From: CAHJXF01 sp038254545
GTDB taxonomy: Bacteria; Pseudomonadota; Gammaproteobacteria; Burkholderiales; Burkholderiaceae_D
Assembly (NCBI GenBank): GCA_038254545.1
Contig: JBBSGB010000018.1
Coordinates: forward strand, 14,296-78,295
Length of the DNA stretch: 64,000 bases
Direction: 5' to 3'
Shown piece by piece: positions 63,501 to 64,000 of the stretch; positions within the stretch are counted from its first letter, which is position 1; every line of letters begins with the position of its first letter. The position numbers were made by a program, and so were the translations under genes. The notes beneath the pieces are model-generated. The model did no database searches, was not told the origin of the DNA, and saw nothing but the letters and a program-made list of their open reading frames with translations.

Positions 63501-64000
63501 GGAACTCTCACTCCCGAGAGCGCGGTGTCCGTGCCCGGGATCGTCCCGTTCGCGGCCATTTCGGCTGCGGTGTTGTCGACGCGGAGATCGCGCATCGACG
63601 TAATCCACGCCCAGCGCTCGTCAGAAAACGTTCCGGGCTTGGGTCTGTGGCGAACGCCGTGCTCGTATTCGTAGAGAAAGTGGAGTTCCCTCCGCTGATA
63701 GTCGAGCCACCGAATGCCGAGTTCCTCGGTGTGCAGCACCTCGCGCAACTTGTCGCCCACCAGATCGACGATGCCCTGAAAATCGAGCGACCCGGCCATA
63801 CCCCGCTGGATGCTGTTGATCACCGCGAGCTCTGCGTTGCGCTGCTCGGTCTCTTTCAACAGTCGCTGCTTCTCGTCGAACAGGCGGGCGTTTTCGAGCG
63901 CGACGCCCATGCTCGACGCGACGGTCTGCAAGAGACGGATCTCGGATTCACCGAACGCGCGCCCGCGATCCGAACTCTCGATCGCGATCTGGCCGAGCAC
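57566..64000 (-). CDS. Giant multi-GAF hybrid histidine kinase, N-terminus beyond window
   Basis: At least 2144 residues are visible and the frame is still open at the window edge. One partial GAF domain (1-42) is followed by nine full GAF-like modules (roughly 72-215, 247-391, 422-567, 590-730, 755-915, 940-1092, 1115-1270, 1295-1440, 1465-1610). They are joined by helical linkers of the type LFDETQRLLKETEQR or LFNETREALEQQTA. Then come HisKA with phospho-His 1636 (FLATMSHEIRTPMNAVIG), HATPase (LLSNAVKFTDAGE, GGTGLGLAISKRL) and two receiver domains (Asp 1927 in LAIIDMHMPDMDG; Asp 2068 in VVLMDVQMPEMDG). No membrane helix is visible in this part. The first four modules are more alike than the rest. 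The ligand of each GAF is unknown. Confidence 0.95.
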   Translation of the reverse strand: MLGQIAIESSDRGRAFGESEIRLLQTVASSMGVALENARLFDEKQRLLKETEQRNAELAVINSIQRGMAGSLDFQGIVDLVGDKLREVLHTEELGIRWLDYQRRELHFLYEYEHGVRHRPKPGTFSDERWAWITSMRDLRVDNTAAEMAANGTIPGTDTALSGVRVPIIGGDRVVGTIIVESFEREYAFGESEVRLLQTVASSMGVALENARLFDETQRLLKETEQRNAELAVINAIQEGLAGSLDFQSIVDRVGDKLRDVFRTGDLGIRWNNASEGTVSYLYEFEHGVRIFPQRHAISRESPVARALERHETFIVHTQDEFAALGLRVVPGTDASRSVVVVPIIASDRLLGGIAMEDHERDYAFGPSEVRLLQTVASSMGIALENARLFDETQRLLKETEQRAAELAVINSIQKGMAGSLDFDAIIELVGDQLRIVLRSDDLAIMWFDPTRKLILRPYAIEHGQRVSLSPTELRPGSAAAKLIATREPLIFTDVPAAIATGELSHTPGGDVSLSLVLVPIVASERALGYIGVEHFHRVLGEADVRLVQTVASSMGVALENARLFDETQQRAAELATVNTVSQQLAAKLDVDALIELVGEQIRSVFKADLAYVALLDRSTNLIEFRYQYGEENASLPYGQGLTSKIIETGQALIFNSDVNERSQQIGANLVGKNALSYLGVPIFVAGVCEGVVSVQSTQREGEFDSDDQRLLETIAANVGVALQNALLFNETREALEQQTASAEVLQAISNSVSDAQPVFDTILDSCSRLFNVEGSVISLIGEDGRLHIGAMHAHATPTDEPGWSQAELQRRAEHMRSLYPRPLSGTGAEAAIRAHGVLSFPDVVNGLDVPPSVRELAQGMGLNYSIIMAPLMRGDEGIGAISLMRRTLGTFTDKEGTLLKTFADQAVIAIQNSRLFNDTQQALRHQTASADILRVISASPTDTQPVFNAIVDTAVKLLDCDLAWFSLVDGKHYVPCAGATPAGFETDRWTEPVLIDPAANFPSRAIVSQQIVHIPDWDAIELPERQQMIRAATGVRASLAVPLVREGVSIGVLMLFRNRPGGFADKEIAVAESFRDQAVIAIENVRLFNETRDALERQTATTEVLEVINASPGDLLPVFEAIGVRASRLCDADGGGLWLVEGDQARFSGGQRNLPQAYVDDDRTAGNIPLAYLLGKARDAKYLHVADIQDTEVYRNGVPFFVACVETGRIRTYLGVPLTDESGAVVGVFTLIRAEVRPFNDKQIALVQSFAAQAQIAMKNARLMQETQEALEQQTATAEVLQVISQSVEDPQPVFDIILQSCARLFRSKRLVLLRVGDDDQLHLWASTGLDEPQRARSLYPRSLEGTASELSLIERRLVTFADVRHGDGVPAGLRRVAEELDDNFAVAVAPMIWEGRGIGVINVIRSAGDAFAESERTLLTTFANQAVIAIQNARLFNETKEALEQQTASAEVLQAISNSVSDTAPVFDKILESCRRLFDSSEQGIVLVGNDGFMKLAANHGPAFEKLQAIYAENVPIGPYVAGIMRREPVHYVNVLDHPVETPARLVAERLQVGAYSQVLAPMIWEDQPVGFLYAIRQPATGFATKEIKLLETFADQAVIAIQNARLFKEAQEARAAAETANDAKSSFLATMSHEIRTPMNAVIGMSGLLLDTPLNDEQRDFAGTIRDSGDALLTIINDILDFSKIEAGRMDVEMHPFDLRECVESALDLVGARAAEKHLDVAYELEGEMPAAVEGDVTRLRQVLLNLLSNAVKFTDAGEVVLTAQVCTVDTGEPQIEFAVRDTGIGLTGESMAKLFQSFSQADSSTTRKYGGTGLGLAISKRLVELMCGTMWVESGGLGRGSTFHFTIRAPRAELPAASRRSFAGEQPALIGKRVLVVDDNATNRKILGLQSGRWGLLHRETGDPAEALRWMKDGERFDLAIIDMHMPDMDGITLARRIRAIDAALPMVLFTSLGRREAIAEGGDLFKATLAKPLRQSQLFDTLVTLLAGGTDQPRPITPVKPGIDPTMAARHPLRILLAEDNAVNQKLALRLLQQMGYRADVASNGVEAIECVARQPYDVVLMDVQMPEMDGLEASRRITQRWPAHTRPRVVAMTANAMQGDREECLAAGMDDYLTKPIRVDQLVDALMRVNVRKDAAHG
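62312..63945 (-). repeat. GAF-encoding DNA modules repeated about every 525 bp
   Basis: A closely similar ~57 bp stretch encoding TVASSMGVALENARLF recurs at about 63886-63945, 63364-63420, 62838-62893 and 62312-62370, with starts 522, 526 and 526 bp apart. The following linker coding segment is also repeated. This indicates tandem duplication of whole GAF-linker units within the kinase gene. Confidence 0.85.

Noticed and set aside
62312..63945. Regularly spaced repeats considered as CRISPR
   Set aside because: Period of about 525 bp with coding function; not short repeats with unique spacers.

Overview
The window is a 64 kb piece of a GC-rich chromosome. Gene order points to a betaproteobacterium, most likely Burkholderiales. 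The block gyrA - serC - pheA - hisC - tyrA - aroA - cmk - rpsA - ihfB - lapA - lapB - ugd - rfaE1 is the order typical of that group, as is ompA - ubiG - gph. A DUF1841 gene, intracellular PHB depolymerase, 3-hydroxybutyrate dehydrogenase and an rnfB/nth neighbourhood agree. No rRNA, tRNA, CRISPR array, complete insertion sequence or prophage was recognised.

Layout. 1-3.4 kb: 3' end of an ECF sigma factor with its membrane-anchored partner, then a second large ECF sigma factor whose YCII/DGPF companion is broken by an in-frame stop, then an EthD protein. 3.4-9.8 kb: argH, divergent from a LytS/AlgZ-LytTR/AlgR pair, followed by small oxygenase-like genes and a secreted beta-propeller protein. 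9.8-21.9 kb: LPS and ribosome block (hldD; rfaE1, ugd, lapB, lapA, ihfB, rpsA, cmk). About 4 kb of accessory DNA (11.0-14.86 kb: RidA, truncated hydrolase, LysE exporter, GNAT, frameshifted lipoprotein, and an integron-like core site) separates hldD from the rest. 21.9-34 kb: aromatic amino acid and serine synthesis (aroA, tyrA, hisC, pheA, serC) up to gyrA, with a patatin/bdhA pair inserted between aroA and tyrA. 34-42 kb: deaminase, OmpA, ubiG, gph and a 1275-residue DUF748 envelope protein.

42.07-42.58 kb is a roughly 510 bp nested inverted repeat whose right arm supplies the last codons of a 2-hydroxyacid dehydrogenase. 42.5-56 kb: dehydrogenase/NhaD-type antiporter, LuxR-type regulator, pncB, ispD, pgsA, then a redox and storage set (fdxA, fpr, phaZ, rnfB, periplasmic glpQ, nth, a VIT1-type transporter, DUF1841, two small cytochromes c).

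56.2-64 kb (minus strand) is the most unusual part. A hybrid histidine kinase with at least nine full GAF domains plus one partial (N-terminus beyond the window), a kinase core and two receiver domains overlaps by 8 bp with an Hpt gene. That gene overlaps by 8 bp with a receiver-class III nucleotide cyclase gene. Together they look like a complete His-Asp-His-Asp phosphorelay ending in a second-messenger enzyme. The first GAF modules are also repeated at DNA level with a period of about 525 bp, and the cyclase has Gln where the purine-recognising Lys is expected.
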